Origin: Cervus elaphus
Lineage: Eukaryota; Chordata; Mammalia; Artiodactyla; Cervidae
Direction of reading: 5' to 3'
DNA length: 64,000 nucleotides
Assembly: GCF_910594005.1 (NCBI RefSeq)
Contig: NC_057847.1
Location: 20,434,001 to 20,498,000, forward strand
Shown: one piece after another, positions 1-11,405 of the stretch
Layout of the letters: each line of letters begins with the position of its first letter
Position numbering within the stretch: the first letter of the stretch is position 1
The notes under the pieces: model-generated
Told to the model about the DNA's origin: nothing
The model's input: only the letters and a program-made list of their open reading frames with translations
Database searches by the model: none
Position numbers and translations under genes: made by a program

Positions 1-639
1 TCTATTAAATAGAATATTCTCTACAGAGATATTTGAGAGGAAAACAGGAGCCTGGAGCAGTTAGGCACTAATTTTAGGTAACTGGGAAAAGTTCAAATTC
101 CTGCTTCATCCCTCAGGATCTCATCCATGAAGGACAGTAATTCACTAGGGTACCTCACGCTCAGAAATGACTACTGAGAACTCTGTTTTGGATTTCAGGC
201 TGCTTATCTATTTTACTTATCCTTCTAAAATTACTTGCAATACATGTTCCTAACCTAATGAAAATGATTCTTTAAGCTATAATACAAATAGAATTATTTA
301 TAACCTGGTCTATAATAATAGGTGATCTTAACCTTAGTAAGTAGGAGAGAAAACAGGAAAGTTTAAGTGCTTGTATTTTTCTTAAAATTAATTTTAGACT
401 TTGTTAGAAGATCATCAGCTTACACACTGATTTTATGTGTATGAAAAAATTTTAGGATAACTTCCATAAGAAAACAAATGTAGCAAGTAACTTTCAAATA
501 GCTAGAGGAAACTTTTCTAAAAGGTGTAATTAAAACACAATTAATCCACAAAAGGCAGAGAAATAAAAAGGAAAAAAGAAAATAGAACACAGAAAATAAC
601 ATTAATAAGTCCTAGAGGAAAGCACTCAATTCCTTAGAA
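1..639. other. Unassigned AT-rich sequence
   Basis: This is AT-rich non-coding sequence. I recognise no repeat family, exon or RNA gene in it. The short reading frames are hydrophobic or low-complexity and look spurious. Confidence 0.5.
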
Positions 640-935
640 AAGAGAGAGAGAGACCATGTGGGGAGGCCCGCATAGACAGGAACTGACTCTCCAGCAGTCT
701 TTGGTCAACATCAACTGGCAGACATGTGGGTGAAAAAGCCTGCACATGTTTCCAGCATCTAGCCTTTGAGTCTTCCAGACACCATGAGCAGTCACAAGCA
801 TGTCCACTGCGCCCTATCCAAATTCCTGATCCAGAGAACCCATTTTTATAATAAATCGTGTTTTTAAGGCCACTAAATATGATGGGAGGGGATGTATTAT
901 GTAGCTATAGTAATATATACTGACACAAATAAAAA
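640..935 (+). mobile_element. MLT1-like LTR (ERVL-MaLR), old and degraded
   Basis: The order of segments matches the 3' half of an MLT1 LTR. A stretch resembling 'gaccatgtgg(g)gaggcc' is followed by 'aggaactga' and a degenerate 'aataaat' polyadenylation region. Then come 'aaggccactaa' and the terminal block ending near 'gtagctatag'. No internal retroviral sequence follows, so it is a solo LTR or fragment. Divergence is high, as expected for a repeat predating the split of placental mammals. Confidence 0.7.
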
Positions 936-1130
936 GACAGTACTAATAATAAAGCAAAGGGGTTTAAATATAAAGTATTAATGAACTCTTCTAAAGCGTA
1001 TATGGGAGTGATTTTTACTGTTTGTGCAACTTTCTAGAAATTTGAATTTATATCAGAATTTAAAGTTATTGAGAGAGAAAAAGCAACAAAGAGAAATAAA
1101 AGAGACACAGGGAGAAGAAATAGAGGCATA

Positions 1131-1143
1131 AATAATGGAAAGA
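1131..1143. repeat. Left target-site duplication of the complex L1 insertion
   Basis: The 13-bp AATAATGGAAAGA here is repeated exactly at 2463-2475. With one more A on the left the match is 14 bp. It marks the left edge of a single L1 insertion whose right edge lies beyond a second poly(A), not at the first. Confidence 0.8.
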
Positions 1144-1760
1144 CAGCTGAGTAATATTCCATGGTGTATATGTACCACAGCTTCCTTATCCATTCATCTG
1201 CTGATGGGCATCTAGGTTGCTTCCATGTCCTGGCTATTATAAACAGTGCTGCAATGAACATTGGGGTGCACGTGTCTCTTTCAGATCTGGTTTCCTCAGT
1301 GTGTATGCCCAAAAGTGGGATTGCTGGGTCATATGGCAGTTCTATTTCCAGTTTTTTAAGGAATCTCCACACTGTTTTCCATAGTGGCTGTACTAGTTTG
1401 CATTCCCACCAACAGTGTAAGAAGGTTCCCTTTTCTCCACACCCTCTCCAGCATTTATTGCTTGTAGTCTTTTGGATAGCAGCCATCCTGACTGGCGTGT
1501 AATGGTACCTCATTGTGGTTTTGATTTGCATTTCTCTAATAATGAGTGATGTTGAGCACCTTTTCATGTGTTTGTTAGCCATCTGTATGTCTTCTTTGGA
1601 GAAATGTCTGTTTAGTTCTTTGGCCCATTTTTTGATTGGGTCATTTATTTTTCTGGAATTGAGCTTCAGGAGTTGCTTGTATATTTTTGAGATTAATCCT
1701 TTGTCTGTTTCTTCATTTGCTATTATTTTCTCCCAATCTGACGGCTGTCTTTTCACCTTA
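1144..1760 (-). mobile_element. L1 ORF2 3' segment, inverted half of a 5'-inverted L1
   Basis: On the minus strand this encodes the C-terminal part of the L1 ORF2 protein. Blocks such as NDPIKKWAKELNRHFSKEDI and YDPAIPLLGIH are visible, and the CX3CX7HX4C zinc-knuckle motif (CWRGC...H....C) is complete. The frame then runs out into flanking DNA. The segment faces opposite to the adjoining L1 3' end (1761-2280). The two halves share a 27-bp overlap: 1142-1168 is the reverse complement of about 1763-1789. This arrangement is what twin priming produces. ORF2 is heavily 5'-truncated and cannot be functional. Confidence 0.9.
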
Positions 1761-2280
1761 CATACACCATGGAATATTACTCAGCTGTCAAAAAGAATTC
1801 ATTTGAATCAGTCCTAATGAGATGGATGAAACTGGAGCCCATTATACAGAGTGAAGTAAGCCAGAAAGATAAAGAACATTACAGCATACTAACACATATA
1901 TATGGAATTTAGAAAGATGGTAATGATAACCCTATATGCAAAACAGAAAAAGAGACACAGAAATACAGAACAGACTTTTGAACTCTGTGGGAGAATGTGA
2001 GGGTGGGATGTTTCAAAAGAACAGCATGTATACTATCTATGGTGAAACAGATCACCAGCCCAGGTGGGATGCATGAGACAAGTGCTCGGGCCTGGTGCAC
2101 TGGGAAGACCCAGAGGAGTCGGGTGAAGAGGGAGGTGGGAGGGGGGATCGGGATGGGGAATAAGTGTAAATCTATGGCTGATTCATATCAATGTATGACA
2201 AAACCCACTGAAATGTTGTGAAGTAATTAGCCTCCAACTAATAAAAAAATTAAAAAAATAAAAAAAAAAAAAAAAAAAAA
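1761..2280 (+). mobile_element. L1 3' end and poly(A), direct half of the 5'-inverted L1
   Basis: This holds the last ORF2 codons and the ruminant L1 3' UTR, including the G-rich tract near 2127-2157 that is also seen in the L1 at 12,106-12,387. It ends in an A-rich tail at about 2240-2280. With the inverted segment on its left it forms one insertion. The true right boundary is at 2462, after a further 170 bp and a second poly(A). Confidence 0.9.
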
Positions 2281-2462
2281 CTTGGTGGAAAAAAAAAAAA
2301 AAACTTGGTGGAAAATACACATAATGAAAGTATAAGTGGTTATGATTGATGAATATCTAAGTTAAAAGCTGAAAAGTAAAATCAAAAAAATGTATTCTAT
2401 GTATCTATTTTAACTTCAAATGAATATATAAAAATATTTAAATATTTTTCAAAAAAAAAAAA
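2281..2462 (+). mobile_element. Probable L1 3'-transduced sequence with second poly(A)
   Basis: This AT-rich segment is not part of the L1 3' UTR. It lies between the first A tail and a second one (2451-2464), and the target-site duplication follows the second tail. That is the layout of a 3' transduction, in which the source L1 transcript read through its own signal. Near its start an 8-bp motif (cttggtgg) occurs twice, separated by 15 A residues. A variant polyadenylation hexamer (TATAAA) lies about 20 bases before the second tail. Confidence 0.65.
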
Positions 2463-2475
2463 AATAATGGAAAGA

Positions 2476-3038
2476 AAAGATGTAGCTCAGGTTAGGAATT
2501 TTTTTTGATGCAGAAGATATTGATGCAAGAAGGACAATGTAAGCAAGATAAAGAAAAAGAAATCCACTTGACATATTATAGGAAAACAGCAGAATACTAA
2601 AGACAATAGTCTTAAAAGCAGCCAAAAAGAAAAGCAATTATACAGAACGGAATGGCAATTAAACTGGCAGAAGGTTACTATACAATAGCAATCAAAGTCA
2701 GAAATAATGAAATAATATCTTCAAAGTGTTGGAGAAAAAAAAAAGCCATAAAACACTTACCTAGAAATTTGTACCCAGTTTAAGAATGAGAGAGAAACTG
2801 GCATACCTTTACTAAAGAAAATGTTTAAAATTGCACTTCCAGAAGAAAAATGTTCCCTGAAGAAGGTATGAAAGAAATGGTGAGCCGAGAAAGTGCTAAG
2901 TGTGTGGAGACTATGGTGAACATGGTGAGGAACCACACAGAGTCTCTTTCAGAAAAGGGCTGGTTGCTCCGTTAGCTAGAGAGCTGTCAGCAGATATCCT
3001 TCATCTATTGGCCCCTCCAGGGTGGGCCGCAATTTAAG
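2476..3038. other. Unassigned AT-rich sequence
   Basis: I recognise no gene here. The style (A-rich, with phrases such as 'gtacccagtttaagaatgag') is compatible with a very old L1 remnant, but I cannot confirm that by eye. Confidence 0.4.
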
Positions 3039-3050
3039 AGAAGCACCTTA

Positions 3051-3246
3051 GTGAAAGTGGAAGGCGCTCAGTTATGTCCGACTCTTTGCAACCCCGTGGA
3101 CTATACAGTCCATGGAATTCTCTGGGCCAGAATACTGGAGTGGGTAACCTATCCCTTCTCCAGGAGATCTTCCCAACCCAGGAATCAAACCAGGGTCTCC
3201 TGCATAGCAGACAGATTCTTTACCAACTGAGGTATGAGGGAAGCCC
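3051..3246 (-). mobile_element. Bov-tA SINE
   Basis: This is a tRNA-derived ruminant SINE in reverse orientation. The diagnostic block 'gactctttgcaacccc' is at the left and the tRNA-like head 'gggaagccc'-type sequence is at the right. An exact 12-bp target-site duplication, AGAAGCACCTTA, flanks it at 3039-3050 and 3247-3258, so both ends are fixed. Confidence 0.93.
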
Positions 3247-3461
3247 AGAAGCACCTTATTCAAGGTCAAAGAGCAGCCCACATCTGATGGTAAGCCAAGG
3301 CAGGGATATAGAGGCTTAGCCATTTTGGACAAACCTGGGACAACCCCGGCAGGCCACTGAGCTCCCAGTCCCTCTAGGCCTTCCTGCTTCCTTTCCCTCC
3401 ATCTCCTGCAGGTGATGAACTCAAGGGTGCTTGCTAATGAGCACCCTTCACTCTAAGGGAT

Positions 3462-3570
3462 GAAGGAGGGAAGGAAGGATGAAAGAAAGGGAGGGAGGGA
3501 GAGAGGAAGAGAGGGAAAGAAAGAAAGGACAGAGAAAGGGAGGGAGTGAGGAGAGAGGAAGGAAGGAGAT
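3462..3570. repeat. Purine-rich simple repeat (GGAA/GAAA type)
   Basis: The tract is almost pure A and G on the plus strand, built from degenerate GGAA, GGGA and GAAA units. It is about 110 bp long. Such tracts are usually length-polymorphic and can form triplex-like structures. Nothing suggests coding or a specific regulatory role. Confidence 0.85.
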
Positions 3571-3734
3571 AGAAATCTTAAATTACTTAGAAATGAAGGA
3601 AAATAAGAGCACTGCATATTGAAGTCTGTGAGATGTAAGGGAATGTAATAATACGAGGAGATAATTAATTATACTTATTGAAATTCAAGAAAATTAAAAC
3701 TGCGAATTAAGATTAAAATTCCAATAGCTAATTG

Positions 3735-6478
3735 GAAGTAGCTAAATAGGAGATGGCAAGAGTAAACACTGACATTTTAGGAATCAGTGAACTAAAATGG
3801 ACTGGAATGAAAAAATTTAATTCAGATGACCATTATATATACTACTGTTGGTAAGAATCCCTTAGAAGAAATGGACTAGCTTGCATAGTCAATAAAAGGG
3901 TCTGAAATGCAGTATTTGGGTACAGCTTAAAAGCAACAGAATGATCTCCATTTGTGTCCAAAGCAAAACCATTCAATATCACAATAATCCAAGCCTATGC
4001 CCCAACCACTAATGCCAAAGAAACTGATTGAACGGTTCTATGAAAACCTTCTAGAACTAACACACACAAAACATGTTTTTTTCATCATAGGGGACTGAAA
4101 CGGAAAAGTAGGAAGTCAAGAGATACCTGGAGTAACAGGCAAGTTTGGCCTTGGAGTACAAAATGAAGCAGGGAAAAAGCTAACAGAGTTTTGCCAAGAG
4201 AACGCACTGGTCATAGCAAACACCCTCCTCCAACAACACTAGAGATGATTCTACACATGGACATCACCAGATGGTCAATACTGAAATCAGATTGATTATA
4301 TTCTTTGCAGCTGAAGATGAAGGAGCTCTATATAGTAAGCAAAAACAAGACCGGGAGCTGACTGTGGCTCAAATATCAAACTCCTTGTTGCAAAATTCAG
4401 ATTTAAATTGAAGAATATAGGGGAAACCAGTAGGCCATTCAGGTATGACCTAAATCAAATCCCTTACTATTATACAGTGGTAGTGACAAGTAGATTGAAA
4501 GATCTGACAGACAGAGTGCCTGATGAACTATGGACAGAGGCTCATGACATTGTATGGGAGGTGGTGATCAAAACCATCTTCAAGAAAAAGAAATGTAAAA
4601 AGGCAAAATGGTTATAAGAGGCCTTACAAATAGCTGAGAAAAGAGAAGTGAAAGGCAAGGAGCAAAGAAAAGATATACCCATATGAACGCAGAGTTACTG
4701 AGAAGAGCAAGGAGAAATAAAAAAGCCTTCCTAAATAACAATGCAAAGAAATAGAGGAAAACAATAGAATGAAAAGACTAGAGATCTCTTCAAGAAAATT
4801 AGAGATACCAAGGGAACATTTCATACAAAGATGAACTCAATCAGGACAGAAATGGTTTGGACCTAACAGAAGCAGAAGATACTAAAAAGAGGTGGCAGGA
4901 ATACACAGAAGGACTGTACAAAAAAGGTCTTCATGATCCAGATAATCACGATGGTATGATCACTCACCTAGAGCCAGACATCCTGGAGTGGGAAGTCAAG
5001 TGGGCTTTAGGAGGCATCACTATGAACAAAGCTAGTGGAGGTGATGGAATTCCAGCTGAGCTATTTCAAATCCTAAAGGATGATGCTGCGAAAGTGCTAT
5101 ACTCAATATGCCAGCAAATTTGGAAAACTCAGCAGTGGCCACAGGACTAGAAAAGGTCAGTTTTCATTCCAATCCCAAAGAAAGACAATGCCAAAAAATG
5201 CTCAAATACCACAAAATTGCACTCATTTCACACGCTAGAAAGATCATGCTCAAAATTCTCCAAGCTAGGCTTGAACTCCCAGATGTTCAAGCTGGATTTA
5301 GAAAAGGTAAAGGAACCAGAGATCAAATTGCCAACATATGCTGGATCATAGAAAAAGCAAGAGAATTCCAGAAAAACATCTACTTCTGATTCATTGACTA
5401 TAGTAAAGTCTTTGACTGTGTGGATCACAACATACTGTGGAAAATTCTTCAAGAGATGGGAATATCAGACCATGTTACTTGCCTCCTGAGAAACCTGTAT
5501 GCAGGTCAAGAGACAACAGTTAGAACGAGACATGGAACAATGGACTGGTTCCAAATTGGGTAAGAAGTATGCCAAGACTGTATATTGTCACTCTACTTAT
5601 TTCACTTATATGCAGAGTACATTATGCAAAATGTAAGAGTGAATGAAGCACAAGCTGGAATCAAGATTGTCAGGAGAAATATCAATAACCTAAGATATGC
5701 AGATGACACCACCCTTATGGCAGAAAGCAAAGAGGAAGAAAAGAGCTCCTTGATGAAAGTGAAAGAGGAGAGTGAAAAAGCTGGCTTAAAGCTCAACATT
5801 AAAAAAACTAAGATTATGGCATCTGATTCCATCACTTTGTGGCAAATAGATGGGGAAACAATGAAAACAGTGACAGACATTTTTTTCTCTTGGGCTCCAA
5901 AATCACTGCAGATGGTGACTGTAGCCATGAAATAAAAGACACTTGTTCCTTGGAAGAAAAGCTAAGACCAACCTAGACAGCATATTAAAAAGCAGAGACA
6001 TTACTTTGCTGACAAAGGTCCATCTAGTCAAAGCTATAGTCTTTCCAGTGGTCATGTATGGATGTGAGAGTTTGATTATAAAGAAAGCTGAGCACCAAAG
6101 AATTGACGCTTTTGAACTGTGGTGTTGGAGAAGACCCTTGAGAGTCCCTTGGACAACAAGGAGATCCAACCAGTCCATCCTAAAGGAAATCAGTCCTGCA
6201 TATTCATTGGAAGGACTGATGCTGAAGCTGAAATTCCAACACTTTGGCCACCTGATGTGAAGAACTGACTCATTGGAAAAGACCAAGATGCTGGGAAAGA
6301 TTGAAGGCAGGAGGAGTAGGGGACAATAGAGGATGAGGTGGTTGGATGGCATCACTGATTCAATGGACATCAGTTTGAACAACTCTGGGAGATTGTGAAG
6401 GACAGGGAAGCCTGGCATGCTGCAATCCATGGGGTTGCAAAGGATCAGTAACAACTGAGGGACTGAACAACAACAAAG
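3735..6478 (+). mobile_element. BovB (RTE) LINE, nearly complete but inactivated
   Basis: The element reads 5' to 3' through an apurinic-endonuclease region (about 3740-4400), a linker and the reverse transcriptase, then the C-terminal region and 3' end. The RT active site YADD is intact at 5696-5707. Fragments of the protein are readable (such as MNKASGGDGIPAELFQ near 5020-5070), but stops and frameshifts cut it into at least six pieces. For example, an in-frame TAG follows the WPQD block near 5150. About 2.7 kb remains of a roughly 3.2 kb family, so only the 5' end is missing. It cannot make active protein. Confidence 0.93.
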
Positions 6479-6755
6479 GAACCATTACTATGATGCTAAG
6501 ATTGAGCAAGATAGAAAAAGAGAAACTACTTTAATTGACCTCACTGCAAATGTGATAACTTATTAGCAAATTAAATCCAAAAGTATACATTAAAAAAATT
6601 TATCTTGATCATTTTGGTTTTATCCCTTAACGCTAGGGTGATTCAACTTAATAAGTATATTATTTTCATCCTTTATGTTATCATATTATAGGATCCAAAA
6701 TGTAATCATGAATCTTGCAATCATCTCAAGGAAAGACCTAAACAAAAGGTCTCAG
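6479..6755. other. Unassigned sequence between BovB and SINE
   Basis: This short AT-rich spacer has no recognisable feature. Confidence 0.4.
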
Positions 6756-6766
6756 AAAAACTCTTG

Positions 6767-6977
6767 CTGTTGCTTAGTCTCTAATTCATGTCCAACTCTT
6801 TTGAGACCCCATGGACTTAGCCCACTGGGCTCCTCTGTCCATGGAATTTTCCCAGCAAGAATACTGGAGTGGCTTGCCATTTCCTTTTCCAGGAGATCTT
6901 TCTGACCCTGGGATCAAATCTGAATGTCTTGCATTGGCAGGTGGCTTCATTACCATTGGGCAACCAGGGAAGCCTGT
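6767..6977 (-). mobile_element. Bov-tA SINE
   Basis: This is a full-length reverse-oriented SINE. An exact 11-bp target-site duplication, AAAAACTCTTG, flanks it at 6756-6766 and 6978-6988. Its left end has the 'tgttgcttagtc' form seen in Bov-A2 and at BovB 3' ends. Confidence 0.92.
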
Positions 6978-7028
6978 AAAAACTCTTGGTAAAATATAAA
7001 TTGAAAGTCCTTAACAAGGTGAATTACA

Positions 7029-7065
7029 TATGAATATATTATATATAATATATATGTATATACAT
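7029..7065. repeat. (TA)n-type low-complexity run
   Basis: This is a short degenerate alternation of TA and TATA units with a few interruptions. Confidence 0.7.
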
Positions 7066-7070
7066 GGAAA

Positions 7071-8950
7071 TGTAATGATAATCCTTAGAAGCATTCTTAT
7101 CAAAGTCAAGAATAATGCATGAATGTCATCTAGCAATCATGCTTTACAGACTGTCGTGGAAGTTGTCAGTGCAATAGTTTTTTTTAAAAAGACATTGTGA
7201 AAAAGCGACAAGCATCATTGTTTATGGAAGAAATAATTGATTCTCAGAAGATCAACTGAGAAATAATTAGCACTAATAAGAGGTCTGTAGGGGGCCAATA
7301 TAAGATCAAAATACAAACACTAATTGATCTCTGGACACAAAAGTGATCAGTTATGAAATAACATAGAAAAGTATATTCCACTAATAATAAGACAAAGACA
7401 AAAATAAGATACCTAAAAAGATTCTAAGAAGAAACACAGACATATTACGTCACATTTATATTTACTTCCCTATTATATCTAAAATTTAATTTTTAGTGTG
7501 ATATGAGGTTAACACCTAACATTTCTTTATAATTGGATATTCGGTTACATCAGAAACATAAATGGATTGATATATGCAAATTTTTTTAATGGAACAACTC
7601 ATAATGTCTTAAATATGTAATGTCTCCCCAAATTGATATAACAATTGATGCAATAGCAGTAAAATTTCAATAGGGTATTTTATGAAACCAAATAGTCTAA
7701 ATGCAAGATTCATGTTGAAAGGAAAAAGTAATAAGCTTTTTAAAATATAATAAACTTTTGAAAAAGAACAGAAAATACAGATGTGGCAGATATAAAAATC
7801 TATTTTAAAACTATGATAATTTAGATCTTGAGATAATGGTACCATATTCAAGTCACTGTGGGAAAGGTAAGCTATTTAGCAAATATTTGGCCCATTAACC
7901 TTTCATTAGAGGTGAGAGGAAGCAAATGAAACCATAAAATATAAAAACACTGGAAAATAATTCTATGGCAATGGAATGGGGAGGACTTTGAGGAAAACAG
8001 CTTTAATAAAAAGAAAGATTAACATTTTAAAATATAAAAATGTGTAACTTCTGTCTAATAAGGACCACAAAAAAATTTTTTAAGTAGACAAAGAAAATAT
8101 TTACTATATATAAAACACAAAAAAATAAAATCTAAGTATAAAAATAATTCCTACAAATCAAAACTAAAAGACAAAAGAACTCAATATATAAAGGAACAAA
8201 GCTATAGGAATAAGCAATTTGTAGAGGAAAAAACATAAAAGATAAATAGATGTTAGGTTTCTGAACCTCTCCAGTAATCAGGAAAATATAAATTAAACTA
8301 CAAGGAAATAAAATTTTTCATTCAACAAATTGGCATAAAATAGAATATTAATATGATTTGACTCTGAGGAGAGTATTGGGAATGGACATGCTTTGTCAAA
8401 ATACAAACACGTAACAGCTTTCAGGAGGTGATATAAATTGCATCTATCAATGATTAGGCACCTATCCTAGATACAATTGTCATGAATGTGCTCTAAGAGT
8501 TATGTAGAAATAAATCATTCTTGTATCTATTGTAACAGTGAAAAAGAAGTATCCTAAAGGAACACCGATAATGCAAGAATTAAATCACAGTATTAAATAA
8601 TATCACGAATGGCTTTGCAACAACTAAAAAGATGTCAGGAAAATCTATACACACTTGTCTGGAAAGATTTCCAATACACTTTTAAGTGGAAAAAAGCAGT
8701 CAACAGAACACTTACAAATGGATCCTACTCGTGGTCTCCAAAAACAACCTATTGGTCCATATGCATACAAATAAGTGTAAATGGATAGAAAATAGAATAA
8801 AGACGTATATATAACACACTGCTAACTGTTTATTTCTGGGGAGAAAATGGGATTTGATATGGAGAAAATATCTTTAACCCCTTAATTCCTCATACTGTTG
8901 AAAAATTTAATGATGGAAATTTATTTACTGCTCAAGTTAAAAAAAAAAAC
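7071..8950 (+). mobile_element. Ancient L1 (L1M-type), heavily decayed
   Basis: The left part resembles the L1 ORF2 RT region: an 'agcattcttatcaaagtcaag' style block, then the stretch around 7240-7310 with 'caactgagaaataattagcactaat'-like phrasing. The right part (about 8600-8900) matches an L1M 3' UTR, with 'gatttccaatacacttttaagtgg'-like and 'ctgtttatttctgggg'-like blocks. Reading frames are destroyed and divergence is high. Internal boundaries are approximate, and more than one ancient copy may be merged here. Confidence 0.65.
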
Positions 8951-9089
8951 TTAACTATGTAACACTTGATTTGTGTCATATTTAGCATATTTTATACTTA
9001 CATTTCCCTCTGAGTAACTTCTTCAGCTCACGTACTTCCAAGTACAGAGTACAAGAAAACTTTTTCCTTTTGGGGGACTCTTGCACAAT

Positions 9090-9306
9090 GCCTCCCAGGT
9101 GGCGCTAGTGGTAAAGAACCCACCTGCCACTGCAGGAGATGTAAGAGACTTGGGTTTGACCCCTAGGTTGGGAAGATTCCCTGAAGGAGAACATGGCAAC
9201 CCACTCCAGTATTCTTCCTAGAAAATCCCATGAACAGCGGAGCATGGAGGTCTACAGTCCATAGGGTCACAAAGAGTTGGATACAACTGAAGCAATTAGC
9301 AGGCAC
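9090..9306 (+). mobile_element. Bov-tA SINE
   Basis: This is a forward full-length copy with head 'cctcccaggtggcgctagt' and tail near 'gcaggcacgcac'. A short direct repeat, GCACAAT, occurs at both ends. At 7 bp it is weak support for the exact boundaries. Confidence 0.9.
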
Positions 9307-9609
9307 GCACAATTCTAACTCACAAATTATATTTACCAACTTAAATGAATATAGATCTCACGTTGTTTCATAAAACAAAGATATAAGTATAGAATATGGA
9401 GCTATGAAATTGCCACAAAGCCCAGTTTGATTACTGACTTGAAAATTCTACAGTTTTGGTAGTGTGACTGCCGTACTGACTTTTGAACATCTTACTAGTC
9501 AGTACTACATAGTAGAATGGGCTCAGCATTTAAGCTCAGAAGAGCTTAATTGTATGAGTTTTTGTGTACATTATTTAGCTTTCTTTATGTTCTTACCAAT
9601 TGTACTTTC

Positions 9610-9740
9610 TAATTGTATTAACTTGGGTAAGTTATTCAATATTTCTTACATTCATTTTTTTTCTTCTATAAAATGGGAAGAATAACAGTATTACCTCTTC
9701 TTACACAGTTAATCTGAGGACTGAATGAAGTCCCACGGTC
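9610..9740 (+). mobile_element. MIR SINE fragment
   Basis: The core-to-tail order of MIR is visible. 'acttgggtaagtta' is followed by the 'ataaaatgggaagaataa' block and the '(g)aggactgaatga' block. This is an ancient mammalian SINE in forward orientation. Confidence 0.75.
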
Positions 9741-10869
9741 ATCTTTAAAGCACTACCATGGATCTATTAATATTATAGTAGCATTTCTTTCAGGTAAATG
9801 GTGTGCAAAGACCAAAACAAAAACACAAAGAACTTTTCACTAAAGACAGATTAAAATCTTTCCAAAACGCAAAATTTGTGTTGCTCCTTTTAATACTAGA
9901 TGAAAGAAACAGTAATACTGCCTGTTTTGTTCTGTTAACACTTGCTAATGTGTAAAGAAAAGTATTATATAGAATCTATACTATTTTGTGTGGTCTCTAA
10001 ATAGGATCTGCTATGTTTAAAGAGAGTTCAGAGAATTTACAAGATTTTCTTCCTAAAATTACTGTTGTACCACATTATAACACAAGGGGGCAGTATTTCT
10101 TTTAAAAAAAAAATCCCTTTGTCAAAAGCATTATTCACTGAGGTGATGCAATGGAATATCTTGTAATAATATGTCAAGATTAGAACAATATAGCATCCAT
10201 GTCAATTGTAACTCATAGCCATTGGAGAAAACATCATAGTATTACATTTCTGGAAATACTTGAATAATTCCTAAATCAAAAAGCTCGTGGGTTAACAGAT
10301 GTAGAGAGGAAGTGTGTGCCAACCAGAGGAGAAAGAACAGATACTGCGTTCCAATCCCAGCCACTCAGCTGCCTTCATACTAGAAGCAGATAGGGGATCA
10401 CTCTGCTGTTCTGGCAGCAGCAGCAATTAGTAGGTGCAAGAGAAACAAAGTCAAGTGTTACATTCCCCCTCCAACAGGGTCCATTTGGGAAATATCAAAT
10501 AAATGAAATGGCTGTTTCCCTGGAAACAGACAGCAAGCATCGTCCCAAAGAATTCTCTACCCTGTGCTTAAAGGATTGACTTATATGAACTTCAGTTTAA
10601 TACATACAAACTACCAGAGATATACAGTCCAGTGCTTCTTTTTACTGTGGGTCTAATGGCTTTTTACTCATGGGTCAAGTCAAAGGTCAACAGGAATAAC
10701 CTCCCTAACAGGCTGAAAAAGTAAAACATAACACTACAACATGGGCTCAAACTCCTAATGGCTGCAATAATTCTAAATACAGGTCAGGTGGCAGAGGAGA
10801 CCAGCCTCCTCAAGGCCAGAGGTGTTAATAATATCTGTGGAGTATTCACAAGCCAGGCTATCTTAAACT
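9741..10869. other. Unassigned, mostly unique-looking sequence
   Basis: I see no recognisable repeat, exon or RNA gene. Base composition is closer to average than in the L1-rich flanks. Old repeats too diverged to recognise by eye may be present. Confidence 0.4.
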
Positions 10870-11025
10870 TCATTTAATTTATTTAGTCTTCTAATCAACA
10901 CTGTTTGAGATAGGTACTGGTACAGAGGTTAAGTAAATAGCAAGGGCTGGGCTGAAGCCAAGATTAAACCCAGAAGGACTAATTCCAGAGCCTGTGCACT
11001 TAATCAACGCATGATACACTGCTTT
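10870..11025 (-). mobile_element. MIR SINE, reverse
   Basis: This reads as the complement of MIR. 'gataggtact' is followed by 'agaggttaagtaa', an 'aagattaaacccag' block in place of the usual 'gggattcgaacccag', and 'cagagcctgtgca'. Divergence is typical for MIR. Confidence 0.75.
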
Positions 11026-11034
11026 TCACAAGGC

Positions 11035-11200
11035 TGAGTTCTGCACTAACATTCAGGCAGCCTGGACTTCAATCTTCCACTGACACTACACCTGTGATGC
11101 TGGGAAAACTGCATCATTTCCGAGCCTCACTTCATACCTGCCCACCAACCACCCACTACCATCACCTCCATAAATAAAGGAACTGGACTAGGTAATGTAC
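11035..11200 (+). mobile_element. MIR SINE, forward
   Basis: 'gcctggacttcaatc' and 'ctgggaaaactgcatcatttc' resemble the MIR head and core, and a degenerate 'aaataaaggaactggac' tail follows. It lies directly beside the reverse MIR copy. Confidence 0.55.
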
Positions 11201-11280
11201 AAGGTTTTTATTCAACACATAATTCATGATGATATTATGAAAGCAGCTATTAAGTTGATGCAAAATGTGAGATCTTGTAT

Positions 11281-11405
11281 TTTTAGAAACCTGTGTGCAG
11301 GTCAAGAAGCAACAGAACTGGACATGTAACAATGAACTGGTTCAAAATTGGAAAAAGGGTACACCAAGGCTGTATATTGTCACCCTGCTTATTTAACTTA
11401 TATGC
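11281..11405 (+). mobile_element. BovB RT-region fragment, joined to a SINE
   Basis: This is an internal BovB piece, from 'gaaacctgtgtgcagg' to 'cttatatgctgag', corresponding to the RT domain. A 4-bp block of the consensus is missing, so 'cagttagaact' became 'cagaact'. The copy at 14,156 shares this deletion. A SINE follows at the same BovB position as in that copy. The 3' half of BovB is absent, which ordinary 5' truncation does not explain. Confidence 0.85.

Noticed and set aside
1034..1756. A 240-codon open frame on the minus strand that could look like a gene
   Set aside because: Its body is the L1 ORF2 C-terminus and the remaining codons at its C-terminal end are flanking DNA. It has no promoter and is the inverted half of a truncated L1.
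3462..3570. Purine tract as a regulatory GAGA-type element
   Set aside because: It looks like an ordinary degenerate microsatellite, with no adjacent promoter or exon.
4408..5935. Several reading frames of 60-116 codons that could be small genes
   Set aside because: All are consecutive pieces of the broken BovB protein on the plus strand or antisense shadows of it.
9090..9306. tRNA genes suggested by A/B-box-like sequences in many places
   Set aside because: They are the tRNA-derived heads of Bov-tA SINEs and MIRs. None folds as an intact tRNA with an acceptor stem as far as I can judge by eye.
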